Numbered from the stretch's first letter, positions 53,105 through 62,459 are shown. The stretch: DNA of 64,000 nucleotides from Ohtaekwangia kribbensis (GCF_042676245.1 NZ_JBHTKA010000001.1:806001-870000), one strand, 5' to 3'. Notes: a model not told the origin generated them from the letters alone. Numbers and translations are program-made.

Positions 53105-54571
53105 CTACTCAGGCTTGTACAAAAGCTGCTTGGTAGAAAAATCGTATAGTGTTAATCTGCGCAGATCATAATAAGCTGTCCAGAAAGATTTCAGCGCCTG
53201 GATATAGCTTCGCTTTGCGTCATCTTTCTCGGTCAAGGCTATATTCAGGTTGGTGATATCGATCTTGCCGATCAGGTAACGGTTCTGTGCTACATTATAA
53301 CGCTCCGTAGCAACTTCGTCTGCTTTCTTCGTGATCTCAATCTGAAGTCTCAGCATTTCGAATTGACGCACCTGTGTCATTACCTCCTGCTCGAAGTTTA
53401 TCTCATCCTGTGCAATGATATAGTCGTTCAGTTTTTTATTGGCGATGGCGGTGCGCATCCGCGATTTGTTTCGCCCCCAGTCAAGTACCGGCACACTCAG
53501 CGTCAGGTTAAATTGCTGCAGTTCCGAAGGATCGGTATATACATCATTCAACATCAAACCATTGTTATTCAAACCAAATGCAGCGGTGAGCTCTGTTTGA
53601 AAACGCTGACCACGCGCCTCCGCTACTTCGCGATCGGCTTCAATGCGCCTTCGTTCGAATGCTATATAGGCCGCGCGATTCTTGCGCGCATGTTCAAGTG
53701 CTTCATCTACGGTAACATCAAAGGATGGAATGAATTCCGGTAAGCTAAGTGCAAATGTTTCACCCTCGGTAAGACTTATATAGGTACGCAGTTGTAATCG
53801 TGCTGTTTCCTGGTCGAGTGTTGCCTGTGCTACATCCTGGCGCGAGCGCAGCAACTGCAATTCTACCTGAAGCAATTTATCCTGCGAAGTTGTACCGATG
53901 TTATAGCGGCCTTGTTCAATCTTATAGATCGTATCGTTGTTGGCCAGGTTGAATGTAGCGATCTGCAAATTGATCTGCGCCTGCAATACATTAAAGAAAC
54001 GACTGACAGCTTCGCGCGATATAAATTCCATTTGCTCTACATATTCGCGTTTGGATTCTTCATAACGCAAGGGTTCAGTCTTGCGATCCCAGCGAAGTGT
54101 ATTGAATGAGAAGAGCGGTTGATTGAGTTGTATATTCATCACCGTTCCACTCCACTGCTCCGCTAAGGATGTAGGGTCATTGAAATCTTTAAAGTATCCA
54201 AGACTGCTGTTGGCAGAGATCACACCGCCCGTCCACTGAAGTGGTTGTTGCAGACCGAGGTTTACATAGTTATTGGTTTGCTCTACCGGTATATATCGAA
54301 AGGTACCATCCTGCTGCGGTATCTGGTTTACCCGTTTATAGTAGCTGGGTAAACTCCCTTCGAGGCGCAGTTGCGGATTATAGTTTGATTTATAGAACCG
54401 GTATTGCCAGTAGCGGTTTTCTTTTCGTGTCTCTGCCTGTTTGGAAGCAGGCGATTGTCCTTTTGAACGCAAAATGATATCATCCAGCGTGAATACATTC
54501 TGGGCGTATGAAAAAGAAGTGATGAGAAAAAAGAATACAAAAACAGGTAGAGAAGAATATACTTTATTCAT
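53105..54571 (-). CDS. TolC-family outer-membrane efflux protein
   Basis: A 488-residue outer-membrane channel of the OEP/TolC family. I use the ATG at 54569-54571 because it gives a clean signal peptide (hydrophobic core ending SFSYAQ) and overlaps the stop codon of the upstream permease by 8 bp; the longer frame adds 17 unlikely residues. Two long helical repeats with the usual Ala/Gln/Leu-rich heptads (ALEHARKNRAAYIAFERRR, SVPVLDWGRNKSR) are present, the latter including the conserved Pro-Val-x-Asp-Trp-Gly. It forms the exit duct for the MacA/FtsX pair encoded just upstream. Confidence 0.92.
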   Translation of the reverse strand: MNKVYSSLPVFVFFFLITSFSYAQNVFTLDDIILRSKGQSPASKQAETRKENRYWQYRFYKSNYNPQLRLEGSLPSYYKRVNQIPQQDGTFRYIPVEQTNNYVNLGLQQPLQWTGGVISANSSLGYFKDFNDPTSLAEQWSGTVMNIQLNQPLFSFNTLRWDRKTEPLRYEESKREYVEQMEFISREAVSRFFNVLQAQINLQIATFNLANNDTIYKIEQGRYNIGTTSQDKLLQVELQLLRSRQDVAQATLDQETARLQLRTYISLTEGETFALSLPEFIPSFDVTVDEALEHARKNRAAYIAFERRRIEADREVAEARGQRFQTELTAAFGLNNNGLMLNDVYTDPSELQQFNLTLSVPVLDWGRNKSRMRTAIANKKLNDYIIAQDEINFEQEVMTQVRQFEMLRLQIEITKKADEVATERYNVAQNRYLIGKIDITNLNIALTEKDDAKRSYIQALKSFWTAYYDLRRLTLYDFSTKQLLYKPE

Positions 54572-55928
54572 ATCGTAAGGATGTGATGGGGTCCTGGTTA
54601 GCAGCTTTACGGGCCGGGGCAATTCCGAAAATCAACCCGACTGTAGCGGCCACACCGAATGATAACACGATGGATGTAAAACTGATGATGGTAGGTATAC
54701 CGGCAAACTTGGAGACCAGGTATGCCAGGGTTACACCGAGTATAACACCAATGATACCACCGGTAACGCTGATCATGATAGCCTCGAACAGGAACTGTTG
54801 TATAACATCGCTCTTCTTGGCACCTATGGATAATCGCAGACCGATCTCTTTGATGCGCTCCAATACAGAAGCGAGCATAATGTTCATGATGCCTATACCA
54901 CCTACCAATAAAGATATACCGGCAATGGCTCCGAGCACGTAGTTGAATATATCATTAGTGCGTTGCTGTTGCTTGAGTAACATTTCCGGAATCTCAATTT
55001 CATAATCCACTACTTCGTAGTGTCTGCGTTTGAGTAATCGGGAGAGTATCTCTGCCGTTGGTGTGAGCTGACTCGTTTCATTTACCTGTATAACCAGTCG
55101 GTCGAGCTGGTGGTAATTTTTCCGCTCCGCCTCACTTTGTTCACCATTGTTCTGGTTGTTGGAGAACACCATGCCGCGGCTGCGCATAGACTCTAACCGA
55201 AGTTGTTCACCGGTAATTTTATCGCGGTTCTTATAGCGAATCAGTATAGATTGTATAGGTGTATACACATCCATATTAAAATCGCGTATACCCAGTTTAC
55301 TGATGCTCGATTCAGACACCGCGCGTTCTTTCAACACGCCAACAATGGTTAACCAGTGCTGTCCTACCTTGATGGTTTTACCGATTGGATTTTCAGTCGG
55401 GAAGAACTTTGCTTTTATAGAACTACCAATAACACAAACCGGTGAGCCTAATCGTTCCTGCTCTTGCGTAAAGGGTTTGCCATCGAGCATTTCAAAATTA
55501 TAGATCGTGAAATATACCGGCTCCACACCTACCAGTTTGGCGGAACGTCTCAGACCGCTGCGAATCACATACGTATCCAGAATTATTTCCGGAGATATAC
55601 TTGCTATACCGGGAATGGTCTGCTTGATGTTGCTGACATCGCGCATGGTAAGGCCGGGCGAAAATTTCTTTTTATCCTTCTGCCCTGTCTGCTCTTCGAT
55701 CTTTTCTTCTTTCTGTTCAACAATTGGTTTGATCACGATGTTGTTTACACCTACCAGTTTTATCTGGTCAAGAATTTCACGTTGAGCTCCGTTCCCTATG
55801 GCGAGCATGGCAATAACAGCCGCCACACCAAAGATTATACCCAGCGCTGTAAGCAAGGAGCGCACTTTGTTGGAAATAACCGCCCCTATAGCAATGGAGA
55901 GGTTTGCCAATATTCGTGGTGGAATCAT
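54564..55928 (-). CDS. FtsX/MacB-type ABC transporter permease
   Basis: A 454-residue permease with the four-helix MacB/FtsX plan: an N-terminal helix (about residues 18-42), a large periplasmic domain (about 60-320), then three helices near 330-355, 375-405 and 415-440. The N-terminal MacB_PCD region (VRSLLTALGIIFGVAAVIAM) and the C-terminal FtsX region (LLVGGIGIMNIMLASVLER) are typical. It contains no nucleotide-binding domain. The companion ATPase, needed to power it, is not in this operon. The order adaptor, permease, TolC with short gaps and an 8-bp overlap indicates one operon. Confidence 0.93.
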   Translation of the reverse strand: MIPPRILANLSIAIGAVISNKVRSLLTALGIIFGVAAVIAMLAIGNGAQREILDQIKLVGVNNIVIKPIVEQKEEKIEEQTGQKDKKKFSPGLTMRDVSNIKQTIPGIASISPEIILDTYVIRSGLRRSAKLVGVEPVYFTIYNFEMLDGKPFTQEQERLGSPVCVIGSSIKAKFFPTENPIGKTIKVGQHWLTIVGVLKERAVSESSISKLGIRDFNMDVYTPIQSILIRYKNRDKITGEQLRLESMRSRGMVFSNNQNNGEQSEAERKNYHQLDRLVIQVNETSQLTPTAEILSRLLKRRHYEVVDYEIEIPEMLLKQQQRTNDIFNYVLGAIAGISLLVGGIGIMNIMLASVLERIKEIGLRLSIGAKKSDVIQQFLFEAIMISVTGGIIGVILGVTLAYLVSKFAGIPTIISFTSIVLSFGVAATVGLIFGIAPARKAANQDPITSLRYE

Positions 55929-55940
55929 ACAATGAACAGA

Positions 55941-57272
55941 TTAATGGTTCGAAGCTGTCGGTATAGCCTTGGCCGGTGCCTCAGGTTTTTCTTCCTGTTC
56001 TTTCTTCTTGCGCTTGCCGTTCATCTCCTTGAGTAGTGTGATGGCATCATCGTCTGTTCCCGGAGGTATTGAAAGATATACCCGGTCACTTTCAGCAAGA
56101 CCGCCCAGTATAACCACATCGTTGGCGTTGGTCTGTCCTACCATCACTTCCTGCTTCACTATATTTATACCGTCCTTTTTATATACATACGTTACGGTAT
56201 CAGCCTGGCTGTGCAGACACTCCAAGGGTATAAACATCGCTTTATCAATTACACTCGCGATGATGCGATTGCTGGTAGTCATGGAAGGACGCAGCGTAGG
56301 ATCCGTACCGTTGATCTCAACGGCTACTTCAAATACTTTTGCATCGGAGTTCGGACGTTGCTCACCTACGTTGGCCACACGAATTACTTTACCGGTTAAC
56401 TTCTTATCAGGATATGCATCAAGACCAATGCTAACATCCTGCCCTGCTTTTACTTTGCGTACATCTACTTCATTGACATACGTTTTGGACATCATCTTGG
56501 TAAGATCCGGTAGTGTAGCTACCGTTGGTTCCCACATGTTTATTTGTGAGCCTGCTTTGATCGGTTTACCATCCCAGCCTTTTTCATAGATCACCATACC
56601 ATCTTCCGGAGCCGTTACATTGAACGATTCCATTACTTTGGTCATGGACGTAAATTCATTTTGTACTTTGCGCAGTTCGGCTGATACTTCGCGCATCTTC
56701 TCGATGTTCTGTTTCTTTTTGATCTTGTTATTCTCCTCTGCCTGTTCCAACGCGCGAACTGCTTTCTCGAGGTTTATTTCATTTTGTTTGATGGTCGCCG
56801 GTGGTTCAAACTTGGACTGATCAAGGATGATCTGCTTCTCGTCACGCCCATAGCGAAGGTTGATAAGTTCATCGCGCGACTGGCGCATGGTGAGTGTTGT
56901 ATCGAGTTGTGTCTGTACAAATTTTGAATTTGCCTTTTCAAGCTCGATCTGTTTTTCATTAAAGCGATTCTGGAACTCGGAGCGATCGAGTGTTGCAACC
57001 CAATCACCTTTCTTTACAACGGTGCCTTCATCAATGATATTCTGGATGGTAACATTCCAGATACGAAAGTCACGCAGTTGAGACGGACCGAGAATCTTAA
57101 CTGAGTTCTTGGCTTCCAGTTCGCCTGTTGTTTCGATCTCGACTTTGAAAGGACCTCGCTTTACGTCAGCGATCACGTCTGCAACTTCGTTGGCCTTGTT
57201 GCCGCGGACGATAAAAAATACAATGAGTAACAGTGCAGATGCACCTGCACCGATTAGAAGTTTTTTCTTCAT
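55941..57272 (-). CDS. MacA/HlyD-type periplasmic adaptor
   Basis: A 443-residue membrane-fusion protein. An N-terminal anchor helix (residues 4-22) is followed by the lipoyl half (KVEIETTGELEAKNS), a long alpha-hairpin with coiled-coil heptads (about 100-215), the second lipoyl half (GMVIYEKGWDGKPIKAGS), and the beta-barrel and membrane-proximal domains (KAGQDVSIGLDAYPDKKLTGKV). The Lys/Glu-rich C-terminus (KRKKKEQEEKPEA) is low-complexity. It bridges the FtsX-type permease and the TolC duct. It is the first gene of the operon; the 267-bp gap upstream should contain the promoter. Confidence 0.92.
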   Translation of the reverse strand: MKKKLLIGAGASALLLIVFFIVRGNKANEVADVIADVKRGPFKVEIETTGELEAKNSVKILGPSQLRDFRIWNVTIQNIIDEGTVVKKGDWVATLDRSEFQNRFNEKQIELEKANSKFVQTQLDTTLTMRQSRDELINLRYGRDEKQIILDQSKFEPPATIKQNEINLEKAVRALEQAEENNKIKKKQNIEKMREVSAELRKVQNEFTSMTKVMESFNVTAPEDGMVIYEKGWDGKPIKAGSQINMWEPTVATLPDLTKMMSKTYVNEVDVRKVKAGQDVSIGLDAYPDKKLTGKVIRVANVGEQRPNSDAKVFEVAVEINGTDPTLRPSMTTSNRIIASVIDKAMFIPLECLHSQADTVTYVYKKDGINIVKQEVMVGQTNANDVVILGGLAESDRVYLSIPPGTDDDAITLLKEMNGKRKKKEQEEKPEAPAKAIPTASNH

Positions 57273-57472
57273 TTCAGAAGGTTATTAGAGGTTAAAGGGT
57301 TCGCTTGTAAAAAAAATCATTAACGGATTACTCCTCTAACACCCCTTCAACACTATATCCGGTCACACCCAACTACACAATCCGCTTTTCTAAACTGTAC
57401 TCAACTCTTGCCAGATGGTTACAATAATTAGTCCATTGGTTTAAAAAACTACATCAACGGCAAGAAACAAAC

Positions 57473-57506
57473 GTGCCGGCAAGTAATAACATTGTACTGC
57501 CGGCAC
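57473..57506 (-). terminator. Hairpin ending the sigma/anti-sigma operon
   Basis: On the minus strand GTGCCGGCAGTA pairs with its complement (57473-57481 and 57495-57506, one bulged base), then GTTTGTTTCTT. It lies 34 bp past the secreted protein's stop codon. Nothing else of note is seen in 57273-57539. Confidence 0.72.
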
Positions 57507-57539
57507 ACTATATTTTAAATTACGGTATGGTAAACTTGC

Positions 57540-58736
57540 TTACTGGTTCTCGCCTTTCTTCACGATAAGCTTCGCCAGTGCTGCATTTTTATCCAGCTTA
57601 CCGGCATTCACATCTTTCAGAACAGAACCTTTTACAGAGATCTCGAGTGACGATGGTATACCACAGCTTGCACAGCGTGTAAGGCGCACCTGGAAGATCA
57701 GCACTTCGTCATCTTTCAGACTCTTTACGGTTTTACCATACTCCAATACATTCTCTTTCAGCTCGCGTTCAAAGGCCGGGTAAAGCTCGCCTACTTTCTT
57801 GTTGCGTGTTGCCTGATCTACATCCTGCAGGTTCAGCGTTGGCATATCGAAGCGTTTGTAGTCGCGCTCGCTGCTGCTATATACCTGCATGTAGTAGATC
57901 ACTCCGTAATCTTTCAACCGTTCGTAGTATATATTCTCTTCGGTGAAATATGTTTTGGACAGATCCACACGGTAAAGGCGCGAGAATATACTTGACAGTA
58001 GTTCCAGATCAGGTTCAACCGCATTGGTTGATTCTGTATTCACCACTTTAATCTTCGCGTCAGCCTGTACACGCGTCAGCTTGCCGGCTTTATACTGTGC
58101 TATATCTGACTTCAATGCTTCAATGGAAAGGTGCGTACGGTTCGGTGCGTTGAAGTACTGACCTACCCATGCGCGCGGCTGGTTGCCCTGGTTCGTTACT
58201 ACGATTCTTTCCTGAGGACCAAGCTGTGAGATCATGTCACTGTAATCGAGTATAAATTCTTTTGCAGCTTCAATCACTTTCAGGTTGTATGCATCGCGGA
58301 TGCTGTCCATGTCAACACCACGGGTTCTGCCCTTTGTCTTCTCTTTCAGCTTATAGGTGTTTCTGCCGTTCACCACTGCGCGGTCGTCACTGCCATCTTC
58401 GCTACCGCGTATATCAATAGTAGCGGGCTCTTCAAACTCATCGCTATATACCACCACACCATTGCCAGAGCCGAGCGTGAAGGCTATCGGAGTAGTATAA
58501 TCCGCAGGCAGTGAAAAAGTCACACCGTATCCCTGCTGGTAATTTCCTTTTATCTCTAACTGAAAGAATGTACGCTGATTGCTGAATTGTTGTTTGATCA
58601 ATGTACCCAGCACATTTTCAGCTACGCTTATATCCCGTCTCATGCGCTCGTCATCAATCTTCTGCGCGGTTGCAACGTGAGCCCCGATCACCAGCACCAA
58701 CACACTGCTCATCCATACTTGAATAATCGATTTCAT
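57540..58736 (-). CDS. Secreted protein of unknown function in a sigma-factor operon
   Basis: A 398-residue exported protein; I start at ATG 58734-58736 because it gives a compact signal peptide (MKSIIQVWMSSVLVLVIG, cleavage after ATAQ); the first ATG adds ten charged residues. The mature part is mixed alpha/beta with no membrane anchor. A Cys pair lies near the C-terminus (RLTRCASCGIP). Nothing identifies a family with confidence. As the third gene after an ECF sigma factor and its putative anti-sigma, it could be a sensor or envelope-stress effector of the same circuit. That is inference from operon order. Confidence 0.72.
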   Translation of the reverse strand: MKSIIQVWMSSVLVLVIGAHVATAQKIDDERMRRDISVAENVLGTLIKQQFSNQRTFFQLEIKGNYQQGYGVTFSLPADYTTPIAFTLGSGNGVVVYSDEFEEPATIDIRGSEDGSDDRAVVNGRNTYKLKEKTKGRTRGVDMDSIRDAYNLKVIEAAKEFILDYSDMISQLGPQERIVVTNQGNQPRAWVGQYFNAPNRTHLSIEALKSDIAQYKAGKLTRVQADAKIKVVNTESTNAVEPDLELLSSIFSRLYRVDLSKTYFTEENIYYERLKDYGVIYYMQVYSSSERDYKRFDMPTLNLQDVDQATRNKKVGELYPAFERELKENVLEYGKTVKSLKDDEVLIFQVRLTRCASCGIPSSLEISVKGSVLKDVNAGKLDKNAALAKLIVKKGENQ

Positions 58737-58796
58737 ATTCCTTGAATTATCTAATTGTCTGTTCATTTTTTCTTTATCGGTATATATACCGGATCA

Positions 58797-59651
58797 TCAA
58801 TACTTCGTTTCTTTTACTTCAGCACCATTCACCGTGGTAATGATACTGGTTAGTATCTGTTCGGTTTCCTGCTTGAAAATGTCGGTGTTCTGCTCCAGCG
58901 CTTTCAGCTGTGTTTGCACCAGTTGCAGGTCATCGTTGCGTTGTTGCTGCAGGTATTTTGCAAAATCTACGAGTAGTCCCTCAATATATTTTTTCTGCTC
59001 GGTTGAAGAAAGCTGAAAGTAATTCTTTACTACTTCTGCATTGTCGTTCTGCAGCGTTGATACAAACTGACGGATCTGTTCCTGTGAAGCATTGGAAGCT
59101 TCTTTCACCAGCTTGTCGATCTTACCGGAATTGGATGCGAGGTTACTGCGAATAGAAGCATCGAGCTTTTGCTGTGTTTCTTTCCAGCTTGCCTGCATCG
59201 CTATATTGTTCTGGTTAAGCGACTCGTTGATCATGTTCTGCACTTCGTTGGCGGATAGCCAGGCCGTTGCCGGTTGCACCATTTCGTTTTTAGGGGCATC
59301 ACCAAAACTCAACCTGAACTCGTTGCCCGACATACTTATTTGCGTACCGGTAAGTTTACCCACCAGGATGATGATAAGAAGAGAAGCCGCAATGCTGGCC
59401 ACCATGCGCACGGCCGGTGTATTCCAGATAAAGCGCTGGCGATTATCGCCCACTACGATAGGCGGAGCAATTACTTCTTTGTCTTCTACGGTGCCCATCA
59501 TTTTGCGCAATTGCTGGTATTGCTCCAGTTCTTTGCGTGCATGCGGATCCGATAAAAGATACTGCTCCATCTTTTCTTTTTCAGCACCCTCCAGTTCGCC
59601 ATAGAGGTAAGCCATCCAATCGTGTTGATCAGGTTTATAGCTCATAGCCAA
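58797..59651 (-). CDS. Putative transmembrane anti-sigma factor
   Basis: A 284-residue protein. The cytoplasmic N-terminus (residues 1-60: DWMAYLYGELEGAEKEKMEQYLLSDP, shown as DWMAYLYGELEGAEKE and MEQYLLSDP) is the anti-sigma helix bundle of the RsiW/RskA type, without the zinc-binding His-Cys-Cys set, as in many Bacteroidota members. One transmembrane helix is near residues 80-100 (MVASIAASLLIIILVGKL). The long periplasmic part (about 130-275) is predicted helical and coiled-coil, rich in Gln/Asn. It overlaps the sigma factor gene by 17 bp. It should sequester the sigma factor until a periplasmic signal releases it. Met3 is an alternative start. Confidence 0.82.
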   Translation of the reverse strand: MAMSYKPDQHDWMAYLYGELEGAEKEKMEQYLLSDPHARKELEQYQQLRKMMGTVEDKEVIAPPIVVGDNRQRFIWNTPAVRMVASIAASLLIIILVGKLTGTQISMSGNEFRLSFGDAPKNEMVQPATAWLSANEVQNMINESLNQNNIAMQASWKETQQKLDASIRSNLASNSGKIDKLVKEASNASQEQIRQFVSTLQNDNAEVVKNYFQLSSTEQKKYIEGLLVDFAKYLQQQRNDDLQLVQTQLKALEQNTDIFKQETEQILTSIITTVNGAEVKETKY

Positions 59652-60264
59652 TTGTATCTTTAGTAATATTTTTTCGTTCCAGAATTTTCTTCAATCCATC
59701 AAGACCGTAATACATCCTCGACTTCACTGTGTTCTCTGATATATTCAGCACTTCCGCGATCTCACGAAACTTCAATCCTTCGTATTCCTTCATGATCACC
59801 ACTTCGCGTTGTTCATCACTCAGCTCAAAGAGCGCCTGCTGCAGAATGTCGGAGAGTTCGGCTTGCTGGTATTGGCTTTCCGGGTTCGCATACCGCTGTG
59901 ATGACGACTCCCACTTGGGCGAATCTTCAGCTTCACGGTTCCATACCACATCGAATGATAACGACCGGCTCCCTTTCTTTCTGCGGGCTTCTTCGCGGCA
60001 ATAGTTTACAGCAATTTTATAGAGCCATGACTTGAACCGGGCAATGTCCTGCAGGCCAGCCAGGTTCCGGCACATCGAGATAAAGGTTTTCTGCGATACT
60101 TCCATGGCCAGGTCATGATCCATAAAAAACTTGTAGCTGAAGTTGTAGATACGTTTGTACCACAACTGCACCAGTTTACCTTGAGCATTCTGGTCGCCTT
60201 GTTTCGCCCGGGCAATTACGGTTTCAGAATGCATCATCGCGATGTCGAGTAAGGTCTCGGCCAT
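59635..60264 (-). CDS. ECF RNA polymerase sigma factor
   Basis: A 209-residue sigma-70 family factor. Region 2 spans about residues 25-95 (YNFSYKFFMDHDLAMEVSQKTF, shown as YNFSYKFFMDHDL and EVSQKTF, then FKSWLYKIAVNYCREEARR). Region 4 spans about 140-195 (LSDEQREVVIMKEYEGLKF, then ISENTVKSRMYYGL, the -35 recognition helix). A linker of about 45 residues rich in Ser/Glu/Gln joins them. It heads an operon with a putative anti-sigma and a secreted protein, consistent with an envelope-stress response. Met10 or Met11 are possible alternative starts. Confidence 0.93.
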   Translation of the reverse strand: MAETLLDIAMMHSETVIARAKQGDQNAQGKLVQLWYKRIYNFSYKFFMDHDLAMEVSQKTFISMCRNLAGLQDIARFKSWLYKIAVNYCREEARRKKGSRSLSFDVVWNREAEDSPKWESSSQRYANPESQYQQAELSDILQQALFELSDEQREVVIMKEYEGLKFREIAEVLNISENTVKSRMYYGLDGLKKILERKNITKDTIGYEL

Positions 60265-60402
60265 GAGGTCTAATTTCGAAGGATTTAGGCATTACTGCCG
60301 TTTTCTGATATAAAGATGATAAGGGGGCTTGAAAAGTTTTATGATTGTGAAAGAATTTTGAGGAAAGGTCTCATTGACAATAACCGTCACACAATCAACA
60401 AC

Positions 60403-60852
60403 CTATTTCAATCGGTGCGCTAGTCCTATAGAAAACCCGTTGCTGTCGTGAGAGGGATTCCGCGCTGCACTTTTGGTGTTTCCATTGGAGATGTGAAGAT
60501 GTCGGACGCTGACGATAATCGAAGTACTCCTTGAAATGTTGATGTCAGAACCTATGCCATACTTTGTTATTCCATTTAACTGAAGTCCGAGTCGATTGTC
60601 CCGATCGGTGGGCTCAGGAAATTCAGTCAACGTATAAACAAGACTTCCACCGGATTCAAAATACAATCTCCATTTTACTCTGTTCACCGGGTAAAACCTG
60701 GCGAATGGCCTGATGGCAAAACCGTGGCAGCATTGAAGTCGTCCCTTGGAAATAGCGCGATAAACTCCACTCCTATAGACATAAACTTTCTTAGCTGGTA
60801 ATTTATATTCTTTCGCCTGCCGGCAAGCAAGTACCTGATGATTACCCGCCAA
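60403..60852 (-). pseudogene. PagL-like lipid A deacylase, probably truncated
   Basis: A 149-residue frame whose C-terminal 95 residues resemble the PagL/acyloxyacyl-hydrolase barrel. Strand-like segments (FAIRPFARFYPVNRVKWRLYF, shown as FAIRPFARFYPV and VKWRLYF) are followed by RHLHISNGNTKS, matching the catalytic His-x-Ser region, and a terminal FSIGLAHRL strand. The first 50 residues (CRQAKEYKLPAKKV and so on) lack a signal peptide and do not resemble the family. The 5' part is therefore probably lost or frame-shifted, leaving a fragment that could not be exported. Family members remove a 3-O acyl chain from lipid A. It faces away from the methyltransferase gene. Confidence 0.5.
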
Positions 60853-60881
60853 TTAACTATTAACCGATAACGATTAACGTT

Positions 60882-60889
60882 TATCTTTG
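60882..60889 (+). promoter_or_regulatory. Near-start -7 element of the methyltransferase gene
   Basis: TATCTTTG, an exact TAnnTTTG match, followed by CGCCCGC and then the ATG at 60897. With initiation a few bases past the motif, the mRNA would be leaderless or nearly so. No good -33 TTTG is seen about 20 bases upstream. Confidence 0.55.
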
Positions 60890-60896
60890 CGCCCGC

Positions 60897-61670
60897 ATGA
60901 AAAAAATCATTTCCTGGCTTATCCGTTTTGTACCACGCAAGTATCTGCAACGTGTTGGTGGTTTTGGTGTTCGCGTTATCGGACTTTTCTACCGCGGCAG
61001 CGCTGTTACCTGCCCGGTGTGTGAAACGAGTTACCGCACCTTGCTGCCGTACGGACGGATTAATCCAAGACCGAATGCATTGTGTCCAAATTGCCTTTCG
61101 CTGGAACGTCACCGACTCATCTGGCTTTATCTGAAAGAGAAAACGAATTTCTTCGGATCAAAACTTCATGTATTGCACATCGCGCCCGAGGCTTGTTTCA
61201 TCAAGCGCTTTGAGAAAGTTCATGGTGATAACTATATCACCGCTGACATTGAATCTCCATTGGCCAAAGTAAAGATGGATATACATGAGATTCCGTTTGC
61301 TGAAAATACATTTGATGCCGTGCTCTGCAACCACGTACTGGAACATGTACGCGATGATATACAGGCGATGCGCGAGATAAATCGTGTGTTAAAACCCGGG
61401 GGCTTTGCTATACTGCAGATTCCGTTTTTCAATCCGGTGCCCGACACTACCTTTGAAGACAATACAATTACTGATCCGCGCGAACGCGAGCGGATCTTCG
61501 GCCAGGATGATCACGTTCGTAAATACGGTCATGATTACCCTAAACGCATTGAGCAAGCCGGCCTGCAAGCTATTGAAGACGACTTCGTAAATACGTTACC
61601 CGAAGCAACGCGCCAGAAATTCGGATTGGTTAAGGGAGAGATTTTATATAAAGGCGTGAAGGTGAAGTGA
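60897..61670 (+). CDS. Class I SAM-dependent methyltransferase with zinc ribbon
   Basis: A 257-residue cytoplasmic protein. An N-terminal basic/hydrophobic helix is followed by a zinc-ribbon-like region (VTCPVCETSY, then NALCPNCLSLER). The Methyltransf_11-type Rossmann domain contains VLHIAPEACF (motif I variant), the post-I acidic ADIE and the motif-IV-like DAVLCNHVLEHV, with VLKPGGFAILQIP at motif VI. The glycine motif is unusual (IAPEA rather than GxGxG), which is known in this subgroup. The substrate is unknown. It probably starts from a promoter immediately upstream. Confidence 0.88.
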   Translation: MKKIISWLIRFVPRKYLQRVGGFGVRVIGLFYRGSAVTCPVCETSYRTLLPYGRINPRPNALCPNCLSLERHRLIWLYLKEKTNFFGSKLHVLHIAPEACFIKRFEKVHGDNYITADIESPLAKVKMDIHEIPFAENTFDAVLCNHVLEHVRDDIQAMREINRVLKPGGFAILQIPFFNPVPDTTFEDNTITDPRERERIFGQDDHVRKYGHDYPKRIEQAGLQAIEDDFVNTLPEATRQKFGLVKGEILYKGVKVK

Positions 61671-61721
61671 CTTTCGGAAGCATTTTTCGTTACTCATACA
61701 TTCTACTAAACCTTATACGTG

Positions 61722-62459
61722 ATGAAGAAGCTATATTTCACTTCGCTTTATCTTTTGTTGGTCATTCATGTTTTCGCCCAGAACCAGAAGCCTCCGCTTG
61801 TAGAGGTTCGAGGTAACGCAAGCATGCAGGTACCTCCGGACCTGGCCGTGATCAGCATCTCATTCAATTCCGTTGAATTGGCTTTTAATAAGGCTGTAAA
61901 AAGTGTAAACGAAAAAAACGCATCGTTACTGAAGCAACTCGAAAAGCTTGGTTTTAAAAACACTGAAATCAAAAGCAACAGCTTTAATGCCGGAAAGAAT
62001 TCATTTTACAGAAACGATGTAATAGTCGATAGCGGATATATAGCATCACAGTCTGTCATTCTTGAATTTAAATATGACCAACAACGCGTTACCAAACTGG
62101 TAGATGCTTTTATGGAGACAACGCTCGATCTTAATTTTCAATTCAGTTTCATTTTATCGGAAGAAAAACTGGCGGAGGTCCGCGGTAAACTTATTGAACT
62201 CAGTATTCAAAACGCACAAGAACGTGCCGCCATCATTGCACGCCAATCCAAATTAGCATTGGGTAACATTCAATCTATACAGTACGGATACGGATATAAT
62301 GAAGATTACTCACTACGTGAACGACTACGCTACCGTGATTATGCACCTATACCCTTGTCTGCTTCCAACAGTGACACCGGGTTCAGTGATCTTACCGTGC
62401 AGGATATAGAGGTATCAGATGAAGTGATAATCTCGTGGCTCATCAACAATAAACCATAA
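61722..62459 (+). CDS. SIMPL-domain (DUF541) secreted protein
   Basis: A 245-residue periplasmic protein. The ATG at 61722 is directly preceded by an in-frame GTG, and I prefer the ATG. A signal peptide (residues 1-20, ending FAQ) precedes the SIMPL/DUF541 fold: VEVRGNASMQVPPDLAVISIS, split here as VEVRGNASMQVPPD and LAVISIS, then SVNEKNASLLKQLEKLG and AQERAAIIARQ. These are the family's signature segments. The family includes BP26-like channel-forming envelope proteins and YggE; a role in oxidative or envelope stress is reported for some. It ends one base before the convergent DoxX gene. Confidence 0.92.
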   Translation: MKKLYFTSLYLLLVIHVFAQNQKPPLVEVRGNASMQVPPDLAVISISFNSVELAFNKAVKSVNEKNASLLKQLEKLGFKNTEIKSNSFNAGKNSFYRNDVIVDSGYIASQSVILEFKYDQQRVTKLVDAFMETTLDLNFQFSFILSEEKLAEVRGKLIELSIQNAQERAAIIARQSKLALGNIQSIQYGYGYNEDYSLRERLRYRDYAPIPLSASNSDTGFSDLTVQDIEVSDEVIISWLINNKP

